In this document: piece by piece, positions 1 to 8,966 of the stretch | Numbering within the stretch: the first letter of the stretch is position 1 | How the letters are laid out: each line of letters begins with the position of its first letter | NCBI RefSeq assembly: GCF_012726345.1 | Contig: NZ_PTXN01000009.1 | Location: forward strand, 62,001-126,000 | Length of the DNA: 64,000 nt | DNA from: Marinomonas sp. UCMA 3892 | GTDB taxonomy: Bacteria > Pseudomonadota > Gammaproteobacteria > Pseudomonadales > Marinomonadaceae | Reading direction: 5' to 3' | Notes under the pieces: model-generated | Database searches by the model: none | The model's input: only the letters and a program-made list of their open reading frames with translations | Told to the model about the DNA's origin: nothing | Made by a program: the position numbers and the translations under genes

Positions 1-341
1 CGACACGCGTAAACTTTCCCGCCTTCTGCCATGAATTTTTTCAACTGATTGTTGAAGTTCATGTGGCCTGGAAATGCTTCATCACCCAAAGTAGGAAAAC
101 CACGTTGTACCCCCAAATTCACCCCAGGGCCGTAAAGTAGAATACTGGTTTCGTAGCCTTTACGAAGAAGACGAGTGGCTTGCAGCATGTTCACAAAGCC
201 AATGGAACCTTCAAAGGCAACCGTGTGAAAAGTCACTAAGGCTTTTTCTCCGGCTTCTGCTTTTACGTCTTCAAAGACTTTTTCTTCGTAATCAACTAGG
301 AAATCACCATCTTTGTTCAGTGTGTGTGTTACTTCTGGCAT
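1..341 (-). CDS. Sll0783/MSMEG_0572 family protein of the Nit1C cluster, partial (5' end)
   Basis: The reading frame opens with ATG at 341-339 and runs off the left edge after 113 codons, so the C-terminus is missing. The start has a GGAG ribosome binding site. The visible sequence has the features of the DsrE-like 'nitrogen starvation response' family (Synechocystis Sll0783, mycobacterial MSMEG_0572): [13 protein letters not shown] near residue 17, [11 protein letters not shown] near 36, [10 protein letters not shown] near 68, then [17 protein letters not shown] and GGKVYACR. Family members sit in the conserved Nit1C cluster, which also encodes a nitrilase, radical SAM, acetyltransferase and AIR-synthase-like proteins and is linked to cyanide assimilation in pseudomonads. 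The biochemical role is unknown. A sigma-54 promoter stands 63 bp upstream. The rest of the cluster should lie to the left of the window. Confidence 0.85.
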   Translation of the reverse strand, partial: MPEVTHTLNKDGDFLVDYEEKVFEDVKAEAGEKALVTFHTVAFEGSIGFVNMLQATRLLRKGYETSILLYGPGVNLGVQRGFPTLGDEAFPGHMNFNNQLKKFMAEGGKVYAC

Positions 342-403
342 GTTTTATCTCCGATCATGTTGTTGTGTAAGAAACCGATGTGTTCAATTTCAACTTAAGT
401 ATT

Positions 404-419
404 GCAACAGGAGTGCCAA
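404..419 (-). promoter_or_regulatory. Sigma-54 (RpoN) promoter of the Nit1C-type gene
   Basis: On the minus strand the bases read TGGCAC-TCCTG-TTGCA, a full match to the -24/-12 consensus TGGCAC-N5-TTGCW with correct spacing. It lies about 63 bp upstream of the ATG at 341 and points toward it. Nit1C clusters are known to carry a sigma-54-dependent activator (NitA type), so the promoter class fits. The remainder of the 342-779 gap holds a terminator at its right end. I see no further gene in it. An enhancer site for the activator was not recognised. Confidence 0.75.
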
Positions 420-720
420 TGATCGTATGAAAAAAAGCAATCAATATGCGATAAAGCAAAACATGATTGAAAAAATTCACGAGAAATTTTTTAAAAAATA
501 GATAAAACAGGTTTTAACCTAGATCTAGCCTAACTTCTGCTTCGCACTATAAAGTTTCATTATGTTTAGACAATCACCAATTGAGTGCAAAAAAAGCCAT
601 AAACAACAATCAATTCATAAAAAAGCGAAGCACTCGTAGAGGCACTTATAGAGGCCTTTGCAAAAAAGATGGCTTTTAAAAGAAGTCATAAAGACTTGGA
701 AAGGAGAATTAGAAAGACCT

Positions 721-755
721 GAAAAGAAAAAGAGGCAGATTAACAGAACCTGCCT
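721..755 (-). terminator. Rho-independent terminator of the nitrilase gene
   Basis: A 6-bp stem AGGCAG/CTGCCT (750-755 with 733-738) with an 11-nt loop is followed on the minus strand by a T-rich tract (732-721). It lies 25 bp after the nitrilase stop codon and separates that gene from the Nit1C-type operon. Confidence 0.7.
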
Positions 756-779
756 TTAAATAAGCCATTGTTGATTAGA

Positions 780-1703
780 CTATTTCTGAAACACCACGCC
801 AGACTTTGGGCGCTCATCTACCTTAAGTTCGAAAATATCGGGGCGTGAATAATGACCGGACACATCCAAGTCATAACGTGCCTTTGGAATATCCGCAAGA
901 TCAATCGACGCGCTAAGTAAACCTTCTCTATCTTGCAATGGTCCAGCAAGCACATTGCCCATAGGATCGACAATAATACTGCCTCCACGGATCAAACGGC
1001 GTTGATTATCCCAATGAGGAATATCAATACCAAGTACTTCTGGCGAAGGCTGAATCTGACACGCGCTCACCACAAAGCAGCGGCCTTCGTGACCAATATG
1101 ACGCATGGTGCTTTGCCAAATATCTCGCTCATCCACCGTTGGCGCGCACCAAATATCCACGCCTTTGGCATACATGGCGGCACGTAATAACGGCATATGG
1201 TTTTCCCAACAGATAGCGCCGCCCAATCGCCCTGCTTGGCTTTCTACCACAGGTAAGGTCGAACCATCACCCAGCCCCCAAATAAGACGCTCCGTTCCGG
1301 TGGGCATGAGTTTACGATGTTTCGCTTCAAGGCCATTCTCTGGGGTAAAGTACAAAGACGTACAGTAGAGCGTGCTACCACTGCGTTCAATCACACCAAT
1401 AACAATCGCCGCTTTGGTTCTTACTGATAACTCAGCCAAAGCATCGGTTTCCTCGCCCGGCACGGTCACGGCGCTATCGAAATAAGCGGCAAATGTCTCG
1501 CGGCCTTCATCGATTCGATAACCTAGGTAAGTACCAAAGGTTTCTCCTTTAGGATAACCACCCAACAAGGCTTCCGGCATCACCACCAGCTTGGATTGAG
1601 AGGCAATGATTTGCTCTTCAAAAGATAAAATATGTTCTAAAGTGCGAGCTTTGCCCTCAGGGTGAGAGCCAATTTGTAATGCACAGACGATAAACGCTGA
1701 CAT
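780..1703 (-). CDS. Nitrilase (carbon-nitrogen hydrolase family)
   Basis: This 307-residue protein is a nitrilase-branch member of the carbon-nitrogen hydrolase superfamily, which hydrolyses a nitrile to the acid and ammonia through a cysteine thioester. The catalytic triad is visible: Glu44 in MPEALLGG, Lys131 in [12 protein letters not shown] and Cys165 in [12 protein letters not shown]. The CWEN(H/Y)MPL signature is typical of true nitrilases rather than amidases. Length is slightly short for aromatic nitrilases (about 310-350). It is monocistronic, ending at its own terminator, with a LysR gene transcribed divergently from a 111-bp gap that probably controls it. The substrate (arylacetonitrile, aliphatic nitrile or cyanide-derived) cannot be read from sequence. 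It is distinct from the Nit1C nitrilase that would be expected outside the window. Confidence 0.9.
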   Translation of the reverse strand: MSAFIVCALQIGSHPEGKARTLEHILSFEEQIIASQSKLVVMPEALLGGYPKGETFGTYLGYRIDEGRETFAAYFDSAVTVPGEETDALAELSVRTKAAIVIGVIERSGSTLYCTSLYFTPENGLEAKHRKLMPTGTERLIWGLGDGSTLPVVESQAGRLGGAICWENHMPLLRAAMYAKGVDIWCAPTVDERDIWQSTMRHIGHEGRCFVVSACQIQPSPEVLGIDIPHWDNQRRLIRGGSIIVDPMGNVLAGPLQDREGLLSASIDLADIPKARYDLDVSGHYSRPDIFELKVDERPKSGVVFQK

Positions 1704-1814
1704 AAATACTACCTCGTTAACGATGTTTTCTTGATGAAAGTATTGGTCACAAAACCTCTATTCAGAGTAAAGTCTTTTGATAAACTCCAACATCCCAATC
1801 CATGACTAAGCATT

Positions 1815-2732
1815 ATGAATGACATCAATATTTCATCGACTGACATGAACTTGTTAAAAGTATTTGAAGCCCTTTACATAGAAGGCAGCGCCAGTCGGGC
1901 AGCGCAGACTCTTGGCCTCACTCAATCAACGGTGAGTGCCTCTTTGCGTCGACTGAGAACACTTTATAACGATCGTTTGTTTGTAAGAGAAGGCAAGGGA
2001 TTAGCTCCAACGACCACAGCACATCAGCTAAAACCACTGATTTTTGATGCTCTCGATAAAATTCGTGAAACCCTACAATTGGTCAATCACAACACCACCA
2101 ACTATCAAAACCGTACCATAGTAATCGGCTTATCTGATGATTTTGAAATTGCGCTAGCCGGTAAATTGATTGAAAAATTAGCCTTAGATGCGCCGCATTT
2201 ACGTCCTATTTTTCGCCAAGCCTATAGCGTCATTGTGCCGGACTTATTACAAGACAACGTTATTGATGTTGCCATCACTTCTGGCACAGGAAATAGTCGC
2301 TTTATTCGCCGCCAATTATTGGGAAAAAGCCATTACAGTTGCATTATTAACCGTCGTTACACCCAAAAACTTCCATTACTGACCTTAGAAGAATTCATTA
2401 GCTTTGATCATGTTTTGGTGTCGTCCGCGGGTTATGTAGGCATTGTCGATAATGCCCTAGCAAGAAATCATTTGAAACGCCATGTTATTGCTTCAACCAC
2501 ACATTTCGCTGCTTTGCCCTTTTTTTTGCAACAAGAAAATCGTATCGCAACTATTCCAGCCCACGCTGCAAACGCCCTAGCACAACTAGATGATCTTACA
2601 GTTCTGCCATGTCCTCTTGAGCTAGAAAGTTATCCCGTTGAAGCGGCTTGGCGAGCAAAAGACGACCAAAGTCCGCTCATTCAAACAGTTGTGGCTTCGA
2701 TCAAAAATGTACTTGAAAGCACTTTGTCTTAA
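1815..2732 (+). CDS. LysR-family regulator, likely of the divergent nitrilase
   Basis: A 305-residue LysR-type regulator. The N-terminal winged helix (residues 10-70) contains NLLKVFEALYIEGSASRAAQTLGLTQSTVSASLRRLR, and a periplasmic-binding-protein-like effector domain follows from about residue 90. The N-terminal style (SxxDMNLLKVFEAL) is that of the NodD/NahR-like subgroup, whose ligands are often aromatic. It is divergent from the nitrilase, the usual arrangement of a LysR activator and its target. The start ATG at 1815 keeps the HTH intact. Confidence 0.88.
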   Translation: MNDINISSTDMNLLKVFEALYIEGSASRAAQTLGLTQSTVSASLRRLRTLYNDRLFVREGKGLAPTTTAHQLKPLIFDALDKIRETLQLVNHNTTNYQNRTIVIGLSDDFEIALAGKLIEKLALDAPHLRPIFRQAYSVIVPDLLQDNVIDVAITSGTGNSRFIRRQLLGKSHYSCIINRRYTQKLPLLTLEEFISFDHVLVSSAGYVGIVDNALARNHLKRHVIASTTHFAALPFFLQQENRIATIPAHAANALAQLDDLTVLPCPLELESYPVEAAWRAKDDQSPLIQTVVASIKNVLESTLS

Positions 2733-2738
2733 CAAAGA

Positions 2739-2795
2739 AAGTAGTAACTACTTGCGACATTTATAAAATTGATTGCATAATAAAATCCAATCAAT
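2739..2795. promoter_or_regulatory. Promoter/operator region of the MocR gene: two inverted repeats
   Basis: Two dyads lie in the 86-bp gap before the MocR start: AAGTAGT-A-ACTACTT (2739-2753) and ATTGATTG-N12-CAATCAAT (2768-2775 with 2788-2795). The second flanks a possible -10 (CATAAT). Autoregulation by the downstream MocR protein is inferred. Confidence 0.4.
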
Positions 2796-2818
2796 CTATC
2801 TACCTGAAAGAGCCAACT

Positions 2819-4219
2819 ATGTCGACATCACTTCTGGCCACTTGGAAAAAAGAACTCGATAACAAAGGCAAATATCCTGCCTACAAACGTATTGCCGAAC
2901 TGATTAACGAAAACATCGAATCAGGAAAACTGCAGCCGCAAGATAAGCTGCCGCCGATGCGTGATCTTGCGGAAGCCTTAGGAATTAATTACTCAACCGC
3001 TTCTCGTGCCTATAGCGAAGCGAAAAAGCGTGGACTCATCGATACTACAACAGGTGCAGGCAGTTTCATTAAAGGTAAAGTGCCCTCAGTAAAACCAAGT
3101 CTAGCACCCTATGAAATGACCATGAATTTGGTAATCGAACCATCGATTCCAACGCTATTAGAAGAGCTAAAAGACGGTGCGTTAAGTAGTATTGCCTCGG
3201 CAGACTTATTAAGCAGTATTCGTTACCAAGATTTTGGTGGTAGCCCAGAAACCAAACAATGCTTTTTAGGATTAATAAAACGACGCGTGATGAATGCCAC
3301 CATAGATAGAGTGGTTTCTTGCCCCGGCATCCACAGTGGCTTAGTCGCTTTGGTCACTCAGTTATGCAGTAATCAGCAAATTATCTGTGTCGATAGCCTT
3401 ACTTATCCGGGCATTAAAACCATTGCCGCTCAACTTGGCAAAACCCTTTTCTCTTTGGAAAGAGACAGTGACGGCCCATTGGTGAATGCCTTTGAAGACG
3501 CGTGTAAAACCCACGATGTCGCCGCGCTGTACATCAACCCAACCATGCAAAATCCAACCTCAGCCAGTATTTCAAAAAGTCGTCGAGAAGCGTTAGCAGA
3601 CGTCGCATTGCGCTTTAGTATTCCAATAATCGAAGACGATGCCTATGGTTTAATCAGCCATGATTCGGCTCCCACCTTTGCGACGCTTGCACCAGAATTA
3701 ACTTATTACATCAATGGCTTATCTAAGTGCTTTGGCCCCGGAATGCGCACCGGTTTTATATTGTGCCCAACGCATCGTAAAGCCGAATACACAGCCGGCG
3801 CATTACGCTCCTTGAATGTGATGGAAAACCCGATTATGCATGCCATTGTCTGTCGCTGGATAAACGAAGGGACGTTAGATCACATGATCCAAGCGATTAA
3901 AAGAGAAGCCAATGCGCGGCAAGCGATGATCAAAGAGACGTTAAAAACACACAGTGTGTCGATGGAAGAAAACGCCTTTCATTTTTGGATAAAACTGCCT
4001 AAACACCTAGGTTGGAATCCATCAGATTTGGCTACAAAGCTGCGTTCATTAGGGGTTAATGCGGTTTCTAGCGCGGCATTTGCCACGGACAATAATCCGC
4101 CACAAGCATTAAGAATTTGCTTTGGTGGTCCATCGTCAAGGCAACATTGCCAAGAGCAAATGACCATTTTATCTGAACTACTCAACCAGCCTGCACACTT
4201 AACCAGAGTCATGTATTAA
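2819..4219 (+). CDS. MocR-type regulator: GntR winged helix fused to class I aminotransferase domain
   Basis: This 466-residue protein has a GntR winged helix at residues about 15-80 (AYKRIAELINENIESGKL, LPPMRDLAEALGINYSTASRAY) joined to a fold-type I aminotransferase domain. The PLP lysine is visible at about residue 303 in NGLSKCFGPGMRTGFI, and EDDAYGL carries the PLP-ring aspartate. MocR proteins sense PLP or amino compounds and usually bind direct or inverted repeats near their own genes. No adjacent metabolic gene clearly pairs with it: the LysR gene lies upstream on the same strand and the cio operon ends convergently. A stem-loop follows the stop. The target is unknown. Confidence 0.88.
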   Translation: MSTSLLATWKKELDNKGKYPAYKRIAELINENIESGKLQPQDKLPPMRDLAEALGINYSTASRAYSEAKKRGLIDTTTGAGSFIKGKVPSVKPSLAPYEMTMNLVIEPSIPTLLEELKDGALSSIASADLLSSIRYQDFGGSPETKQCFLGLIKRRVMNATIDRVVSCPGIHSGLVALVTQLCSNQQIICVDSLTYPGIKTIAAQLGKTLFSLERDSDGPLVNAFEDACKTHDVAALYINPTMQNPTSASISKSRREALADVALRFSIPIIEDDAYGLISHDSAPTFATLAPELTYYINGLSKCFGPGMRTGFILCPTHRKAEYTAGALRSLNVMENPIMHAIVCRWINEGTLDHMIQAIKREANARQAMIKETLKTHSVSMEENAFHFWIKLPKHLGWNPSDLATKLRSLGVNAVSSAAFATDNNPPQALRICFGGPSSRQHCQEQMTILSELLNQPAHLTRVMY

Positions 4220-4244
4220 AAAAGGGAGCGCTTTAGCGTTCCCC
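4218..4244 (-). terminator. Terminator between the convergent MocR gene and cio operon
   Basis: Stem GGGAGCGC/GCGTTCCC (4224-4231 with 4236-4243, one G-T wobble) has a TTTA loop. Six T residues follow on the minus strand (4223-4218), a good terminator for the cio operon. The plus-strand tail is weaker but could also end the MocR transcript. Confidence 0.7.
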
Positions 4245-4280
4245 TTCTTCAATACAAAGGCATTTATTTAAATGAGGCTT

Positions 4281-4406
4281 TTATTTAGCTTCCATCCCAG
4301 CCAAGCTCATACCAAAGCGTATAATCGTCGCGACCACTAAAAGTGAACCAACGCCAAGCGCCCAAAAAATCAGTAACCATTTAAATTGATGAAGACTTTT
4401 TTTCAT
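4281..4406 (-). CDS. Small membrane subunit of cytochrome bd oxidase (DUF2474/CydX-like), 41 aa
   Basis: A 41-residue reading frame, too short for ordinary ORF callers, starts with ATG at 4406 behind a GGAGGA-type ribosome binding site and begins MKKSLHQFKWLLIFWALG. One hydrophobic segment (about residues 10-28) is followed by a positively charged step (IIRFGM), giving an inside-to-outside single-span topology. Its place 77 bp after cydB/cioB, length and Trp-rich first half match the DUF2474 proteins that trail CioAB operons and are functional analogues of CydX. CydX-type peptides bind next to the haems and stabilise the oxidase. Family assignment is by position and pattern. Confidence 0.75.
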   Translation of the reverse strand: MKKSLHQFKWLLIFWALGVGSLLVVATIIRFGMSLAGMEAK

Positions 4407-4483
4407 CGTATTTTCCTCCAAACTGACTTACTCACAGAACAGGCTGGCTCGCTGTAAACACCAGCCTTTTTGTTATCTGCTTT

Positions 4484-5491
4484 CTAGTGATAACCGTCGG
4501 TATCTACTACTTTTCCACGAAACACTCGATAAGACCAAAAGGTATAAATCAAGATGACAGGCACAATAAACACCACACCGACTAAGGTGAATTTGAGGCT
4601 AGACGTTGGTGCTGCGGCCTGATGAACCGTAATACTCGGTGGAATAATGTTTGGCCATAGACTGACACATAATCCCAAATACCCCAGAAACAGCATGCAT
4701 AAAGCGCAAATGAAAGCGCGATATTCTTCTTTGGTATGCGCCGCCCCCATCAGCAAAAACGCAAAAGTCGCAGTGAAAATCGGCAAAGGCGCCAAATAGA
4801 TAATATTCGACAAGTTAAACCATAAATCACGCACACTTTCGTTAATCATTGGCGTGTAAATGCTGATGATAAACATACAAGCCGCCAGTAACAGAGTTAA
4901 TGGTTTAATAAGTGCACGCATTTTTTTCTGTAAACTGTGCTCTGTTTTAATGACCAACCAGGTTACACCGAGCAACCCATAAGCAAACAGCAAACTAAAA
5001 CCGGTAAACAGGCTAAATGGACTCAACCAATCCAATCCACCGCCAGCGAACTCACCATTATCTACTTGAAAACCAAGGATCACAGCGCCCATTGCCACAC
5101 CCTGAGCAAAGGTGGCCATTAAGGAACCAACAAAGAATAGCTTGTCCCACATTGGGCGATGAGACTCCGTGGCTTTAAAACGAAACTCAAAGGCAACACC
5201 GCGTAAAATCAAACCAAATAGCATCAGTAAAATCGGCCCGTACAAGGCAGACAAAATCACCGAATACGCCATAGGAAACGCAGCCAATAAGCCTGCGCCA
5301 CCCAATACAAGCCAAGTTTCGTTGCCATCCCAAACGGGCGCAACCGAGTTCACCATAATATCTCGTTCATGTTTGTCTTTAATAAAAGGAAACAACAAGC
5401 CAATCCCTAAATCAAAGCCATCTAAGAACACATACATCATCAAGCCAAAGCCGATGACAAAGGCCCAAATAGTCGGTAAATCAAAATGCAT
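4484..5491 (-). CDS. cioB: Cytochrome bd ubiquinol oxidase subunit II (CioB/CydB)
   Basis: This 335-residue polytopic membrane protein is subunit II of cytochrome bd. The N-terminus (WAFVIGFGLMMYVFLDGFDLGIGLLFPF) and the WDGNETWLVLGGAGLLAAFP motif near residue 54 are family hallmarks. Eight or nine hydrophobic segments span the rest. It holds no haem itself but forms the heterodimer with CioA that couples quinol oxidation to oxygen reduction without proton pumping. It follows cioA by 11 bp in the same operon and is trailed by the DUF2474-like subunit. Whether it is a cyanide-insensitive form is inferred from the short Q-loop of the partner and the neighbouring Nit1C-type gene. Confidence 0.93.
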   Translation of the reverse strand: MHFDLPTIWAFVIGFGLMMYVFLDGFDLGIGLLFPFIKDKHERDIMVNSVAPVWDGNETWLVLGGAGLLAAFPMAYSVILSALYGPILLMLFGLILRGVAFEFRFKATESHRPMWDKLFFVGSLMATFAQGVAMGAVILGFQVDNGEFAGGGLDWLSPFSLFTGFSLLFAYGLLGVTWLVIKTEHSLQKKMRALIKPLTLLLAACMFIISIYTPMINESVRDLWFNLSNIIYLAPLPIFTATFAFLLMGAAHTKEEYRAFICALCMLFLGYLGLCVSLWPNIIPPSITVHQAAAPTSSLKFTLVGVVFIVPVILIYTFWSYRVFRGKVVDTDGYH

Positions 5492-5502
5492 GACACTGTC
5501 TC

Positions 5503-6903
5503 CTAAATTTCTACGCCATCAGCGGCGGATAGCGGACGGGCTGGGCGTTTATTTAAATGCTCATCGTCTTCAAGTGAATAATCATCTGCTGGGCCTTTGG
5601 TAATCAGCGCTAACATATAACGCACGCCTACACCAAAAACACAAATATACACCAACACAAAAATCAGCAACGACAAACTCATGGCAGTAACGCTGTTGGG
5701 AGAAGCGGCATCCACAGTGCGTTGCAAACCATAAACGACCCAAGGCTGACGGCCAACTTCCGTAACAAACCACCCTGTCAGCATAGCAATTAGGCCGCTT
5801 GGCCCCATAAGAACACAAAAACGCAAGAACCATTTTTTCTCGTAAATGTTGCCCTTTTTGCGAAGAGTCAATGCAGTTACTGCCAGCACAATCATCAACA
5901 CACCAAGCCCCACCATGATACGGAAGCTAAAAAAGACCACTGGGACATAGGGACGATCTTCCGCTGCAACAGAAGTCAAAGGCGGAATATCTCCATCCAA
6001 AGAGTGGGTCAAAATCAAACTGGCAAGATTCGGAATTTCAATCGCAAAATCATTTCTTTCCTTTTCCATATTCGGCCAACCAAACAAGACCAGCGGAACG
6101 CCTTCACCTTTTTCAGTTTGATGCCAATGCCCTTCCATGGCTGCGACTTTAATGGGTTGGTGCTCTAAAGTATTTAAGCCATGTTGATCACCGACCATCA
6201 CTTGCAAAGGTGCCGAAATAAGTAGCATCCACATTGCCATAGACAACATTTTTTTCGCTGCTTGCATGTGGCTTCCTTTAAGCAAATGCCAAGCACCTGA
6301 AGCACCGACCATCAATGCCGTTGCCAGAAATGCAGCCAAGCCCATATGTACTAAACGATATGGAAAAGAAGGATTAAAAATGATCTCGAACCAATCGACA
6401 GGCACCACGCGACCATCAACGATGTCGTAACCTTGGGGAGTTTGCATCCAACTGTTAGATGCCAAAATCCAAGTCATCGAGATTAAGGTCCCAATAGCGA
6501 CCAAAATAGTTGAAGCAAAATGTAGCTTTTCGCCGACTTTTTTCCAGCCAAACAACATAACACCCAAAAAGCCAGCTTCAAGGAAGAAAGCTGTCATCAC
6601 TTCATAACTCAGTAGTGGACCGGTAATCGCCCCTGCGAAGTTAGAAAATTGGCTCCAGTTGGTGCCAAATTGATACGCCATCACAATTCCGGAAACTACG
6701 CCCATAGCGAAGTTAACCGCGAATATTTTCATCCAAAATCGGCATAAGGTCATGTAAATAGGTTTTCTGGTGTACAACCACAAACCTTCTAATACCGCCA
6801 AATAACTGGCAAGACCAATCGTTATAGCGGGAAAAATAATATGGAACGAAACGGTGAACGCGAATTGTATTCGCGCCAAATCAATAGCGTTTAAATCAAT
6901 CAT
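5503..6903 (-). CDS. cioA: Cytochrome bd ubiquinol oxidase subunit I (CioA/CydA, short Q-loop)
   Basis: Subunit I, 466 residues when started at the ATG at 6903 (MIDLNAIDLARIQFAFTVSF). The frame stays open 29 codons further upstream, but that extension is not conserved and the chosen ATG has an AGGCAGGG ribosome binding site. Haem ligands lie in the regions SFHIIFPAITIG (His in helix 1) and RLVHMGLAAF. The signature GRQPWVVYG is present near residue 390. The length is well below the 522 residues of E. coli CydA because of a short quinol-binding loop, the feature of the CIO subgroup often associated with cyanide or sulfide tolerance. The gene heads the operon cioA-cioB-DUF2474 and is divergent from a MocR gene. 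Confidence 0.93.
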   Translation of the reverse strand: MIDLNAIDLARIQFAFTVSFHIIFPAITIGLASYLAVLEGLWLYTRKPIYMTLCRFWMKIFAVNFAMGVVSGIVMAYQFGTNWSQFSNFAGAITGPLLSYEVMTAFFLEAGFLGVMLFGWKKVGEKLHFASTILVAIGTLISMTWILASNSWMQTPQGYDIVDGRVVPVDWFEIIFNPSFPYRLVHMGLAAFLATALMVGASGAWHLLKGSHMQAAKKMLSMAMWMLLISAPLQVMVGDQHGLNTLEHQPIKVAAMEGHWHQTEKGEGVPLVLFGWPNMEKERNDFAIEIPNLASLILTHSLDGDIPPLTSVAAEDRPYVPVVFFSFRIMVGLGVLMIVLAVTALTLRKKGNIYEKKWFLRFCVLMGPSGLIAMLTGWFVTEVGRQPWVVYGLQRTVDAASPNSVTAMSLSLLIFVLVYICVFGVGVRYMLALITKGPADDYSLEDDEHLNKRPARPLSAADGVEI

Positions 6904-6980
6904 TGTGCCCTGCCTACCCTCTACACTGTCAGAAAGCAAAAAATAATTACTTTGTTGAGTGTAAGACTTAAAAAAATACA

Positions 6981-7015
6981 GAACAGGCACAATAAATTAA
7001 TTTAGAATAGGCACA
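6981..7015. promoter_or_regulatory. Direct repeat GAAYAGGCACA, candidate MocR operator in the cioA/mocR promoter
   Basis: Two 11-bp copies, GAACAGGCACA (6981-6991) and GAATAGGCACA (7005-7015), start 24 bp apart in the 135-bp divergent gap between cioA and the MocR gene. MocR proteins such as GabR bind paired direct repeats. A related pair with the same 24-bp period precedes cysI. Confidence 0.5.
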
Positions 7016-7038
7016 GATTCATTATTAGGGGTGCAACC

Positions 7039-8448
7039 ATGAGTCAGTTTAAATACCTAGAACTGGAACATTTGTTACGCAAAGACATAAAAGCCAATCA
7101 TTTTTTACCAAGTGGAAAGCTTCCTTCTGTCCGAGAAATGTGCAAGAGTTTGGGCTTTTCTAAAGCCACGGTGTTACATGCCTTGCATCGACTCGAAGCT
7201 GAGGGACTGATCTTTTCTAAACCCAAATCAGGTTACTTTGTCAAAGCAGCTACACTAGGCGACCGCCTATCACCAAAGCGCATTGACCCACCTGCCGCTC
7301 CTAGAGATGTAACCGTTCCAGCCATCTTAAAAGACATCATGACGCGCAGTGCTGCCTTTGATATTTTACCAACAGCTGGCGCTACTAATGATACGAATCA
7401 CCTCATTACATTGAACCGACACTTAAGCAAAGCACTGCGCTCCAGACCCACTCAAAAAGCTCTATACTACAGCGACTCAAGCGGCGATATACGTTTAAAA
7501 GACGCCATTGTGGCTCACTATCGCCATCGTAGTTTGAATCAAGATCCATCACAGGTTTGCATTACTGGTGGCTGCCAACACGCCTTATTCATTTCTCTCA
7601 TGGCGACGTGTTCACCCGGTGATACTGTGGCAGTGGAATCGCCTGCATTTTATGGCGTACTGCAAATCATGGAACAACTCAAACTGAAAATCATCGAGGT
7701 CGCTGCTGACCCTGAAGAAGGTTTGAGCGTTGAAGATTTGACCGAGAAAATAACAGAGTGGCCAATTAAAGCCTGTATTGTGTCCCCAAATTACGCCACG
7801 CCCACGGGGGCATTTATGCCAGAAAAAGCCCGCCGAGCGCTCATCAATTTAGCGGTCGAAAAAGATTTTTGCATCATAGAGGACGATATTTATGGGGATT
7901 TGGCTTTTCCACCTTTTACTGCAGAACCATTGAAAAAATTCGATTCTAATGGACAAGTTATTCTGTGCAGCTCTTTCTCGAAAAGCCTATCACGAGATTT
8001 AAGGATTGGTTGGGTGTTTGGTGGCAAATGGCACGACAAGATTACTCAATTGAAGCTAGTTACCCAGCTATCCTCTAGCGAATCCACTCAGCAAGGGCTG
8101 GCGACATTTTTAGAAGAAGGTCATTATCGTCGCTACCTAGCTCAACAGGTCAATACGCTAAAGCAACAACAAAGGGAACTGATGATTTTATTAGATACCC
8201 ATTGGCGTGACAAGATTCGCTATACCCACGCCCAAGGCGGCATTTCTATGTGGGTAGAATTAGACGGATCCATTAATACACAACGCAGTTATAACAAAGT
8301 ATTAGAGCAAGGCGTGATCATGACACCCGGCTCACTTTTCTCGGCATCGGGTCAATATAAAAACTTTTTACGTTTAAGCTATATCCATCCGTTAACCGAA
8401 CAAAGGCAAGCCGCTGTCAAAAAGCTGTTTAGCGTACTACTTGAATAA
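7039..8448 (+). CDS. MocR-type regulator, candidate regulator of cioAB and cysI
   Basis: A 469-residue GntR/aminotransferase fusion. The winged helix occupies residues about 5-72 (LPSGKLPSVREMCKSLGFSKATVLHALHRLEAEGLI), and the PLP-binding domain has Lys315 in SSFSKSLSRDLRIGW and EDDIYGD for the pyridine nitrogen. It lies between two operons on the opposite strand: divergent from cioAB and convergent with the DUF934/cysI pair. Matching direct repeats before cioA and before cysI suggest that it controls both. The effector is unknown. Start ATG at 7039 follows a plausible TTAGGGG ribosome binding site. Confidence 0.87.
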   Translation: MSQFKYLELEHLLRKDIKANHFLPSGKLPSVREMCKSLGFSKATVLHALHRLEAEGLIFSKPKSGYFVKAATLGDRLSPKRIDPPAAPRDVTVPAILKDIMTRSAAFDILPTAGATNDTNHLITLNRHLSKALRSRPTQKALYYSDSSGDIRLKDAIVAHYRHRSLNQDPSQVCITGGCQHALFISLMATCSPGDTVAVESPAFYGVLQIMEQLKLKIIEVAADPEEGLSVEDLTEKITEWPIKACIVSPNYATPTGAFMPEKARRALINLAVEKDFCIIEDDIYGDLAFPPFTAEPLKKFDSNGQVILCSSFSKSLSRDLRIGWVFGGKWHDKITQLKLVTQLSSSESTQQGLATFLEEGHYRRYLAQQVNTLKQQQRELMILLDTHWRDKIRYTHAQGGISMWVELDGSINTQRSYNKVLEQGVIMTPGSLFSASGQYKNFLRLSYIHPLTEQRQAAVKKLFSVLLE

Positions 8449-8467
8449 GCTGTTTAACACGTTAAAC

Positions 8468-8965
8468 CTATCGACGAACCCTTTTATATAGCGGGTTCGG
8501 TTGCGATACGCTACCACTATAAGTGACTGACAAGCCTTTGATGCCTTTCGCCGCATCATGGGGGTCCTTACCTTCTTTAATTGCAAAACTGTCAAAACCG
8601 CATTGGCGCATTAGGCTCAACTGATCTCTTAGTACATCACCAAAGGCACGTAACTCCCCTTGATAATTTAACCGCTTACGCAGTAAATACGCCGTCGAGT
8701 AGCCACGTCCATCTTTGAAATCAGCAAAGAAAATACAGATAAACGATAACTTATCGATATCGCCTTTTAATTCCATTGGATCATCGTCTACATCAACCCA
8801 AACAGCCGTTGGCGTGTTGTCGCCTCGCTCAACTCGCGCTAACCAAGCCTTCATAGGTAAGATTTGATGGGACTCAAGTGAGTCACAATCCTTTTCTAAA
8901 ATAGCCCAATCATCGGCTTTACTGATCGTCATATCATTAGACTGAATATGGATAATATTCTTCAT
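8468..8965 (-). CDS. DUF934 protein, sulfite-reductase partner
   Basis: This 165-residue protein belongs to DUF934, a family almost always encoded beside a siroheme sulfite/nitrite reductase and the cysH region. The C-terminal half holds the recognisable core (FKDGRGYSTAYLLRKRLNYQGELRAFGDVLRDQLSLMRQCGFDSFAI). No catalytic motif is known and the molecular function is unresolved. It starts one base after the cysI stop and so is translationally linked to it. A short GTTTAAC/GTTAAAC hairpin (8452-8467) lies between its end and the convergent MocR gene. Confidence 0.85.
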   Translation of the reverse strand: MKNIIHIQSNDMTISKADDWAILEKDCDSLESHQILPMKAWLARVERGDNTPTAVWVDVDDDPMELKGDIDKLSFICIFFADFKDGRGYSTAYLLRKRLNYQGELRAFGDVLRDQLSLMRQCGFDSFAIKEGKDPHDAAKGIKGLSVTYSGSVSQPNPLYKRVRR

Positions 8966-8966
8966 A

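Noticed and set aside
5169-5603. 144-codon plus-strand open frame
   Set aside because: It lies antisense to cioB and the end of cioA; its lysine/proline-rich text is a shadow of membrane-protein codons.
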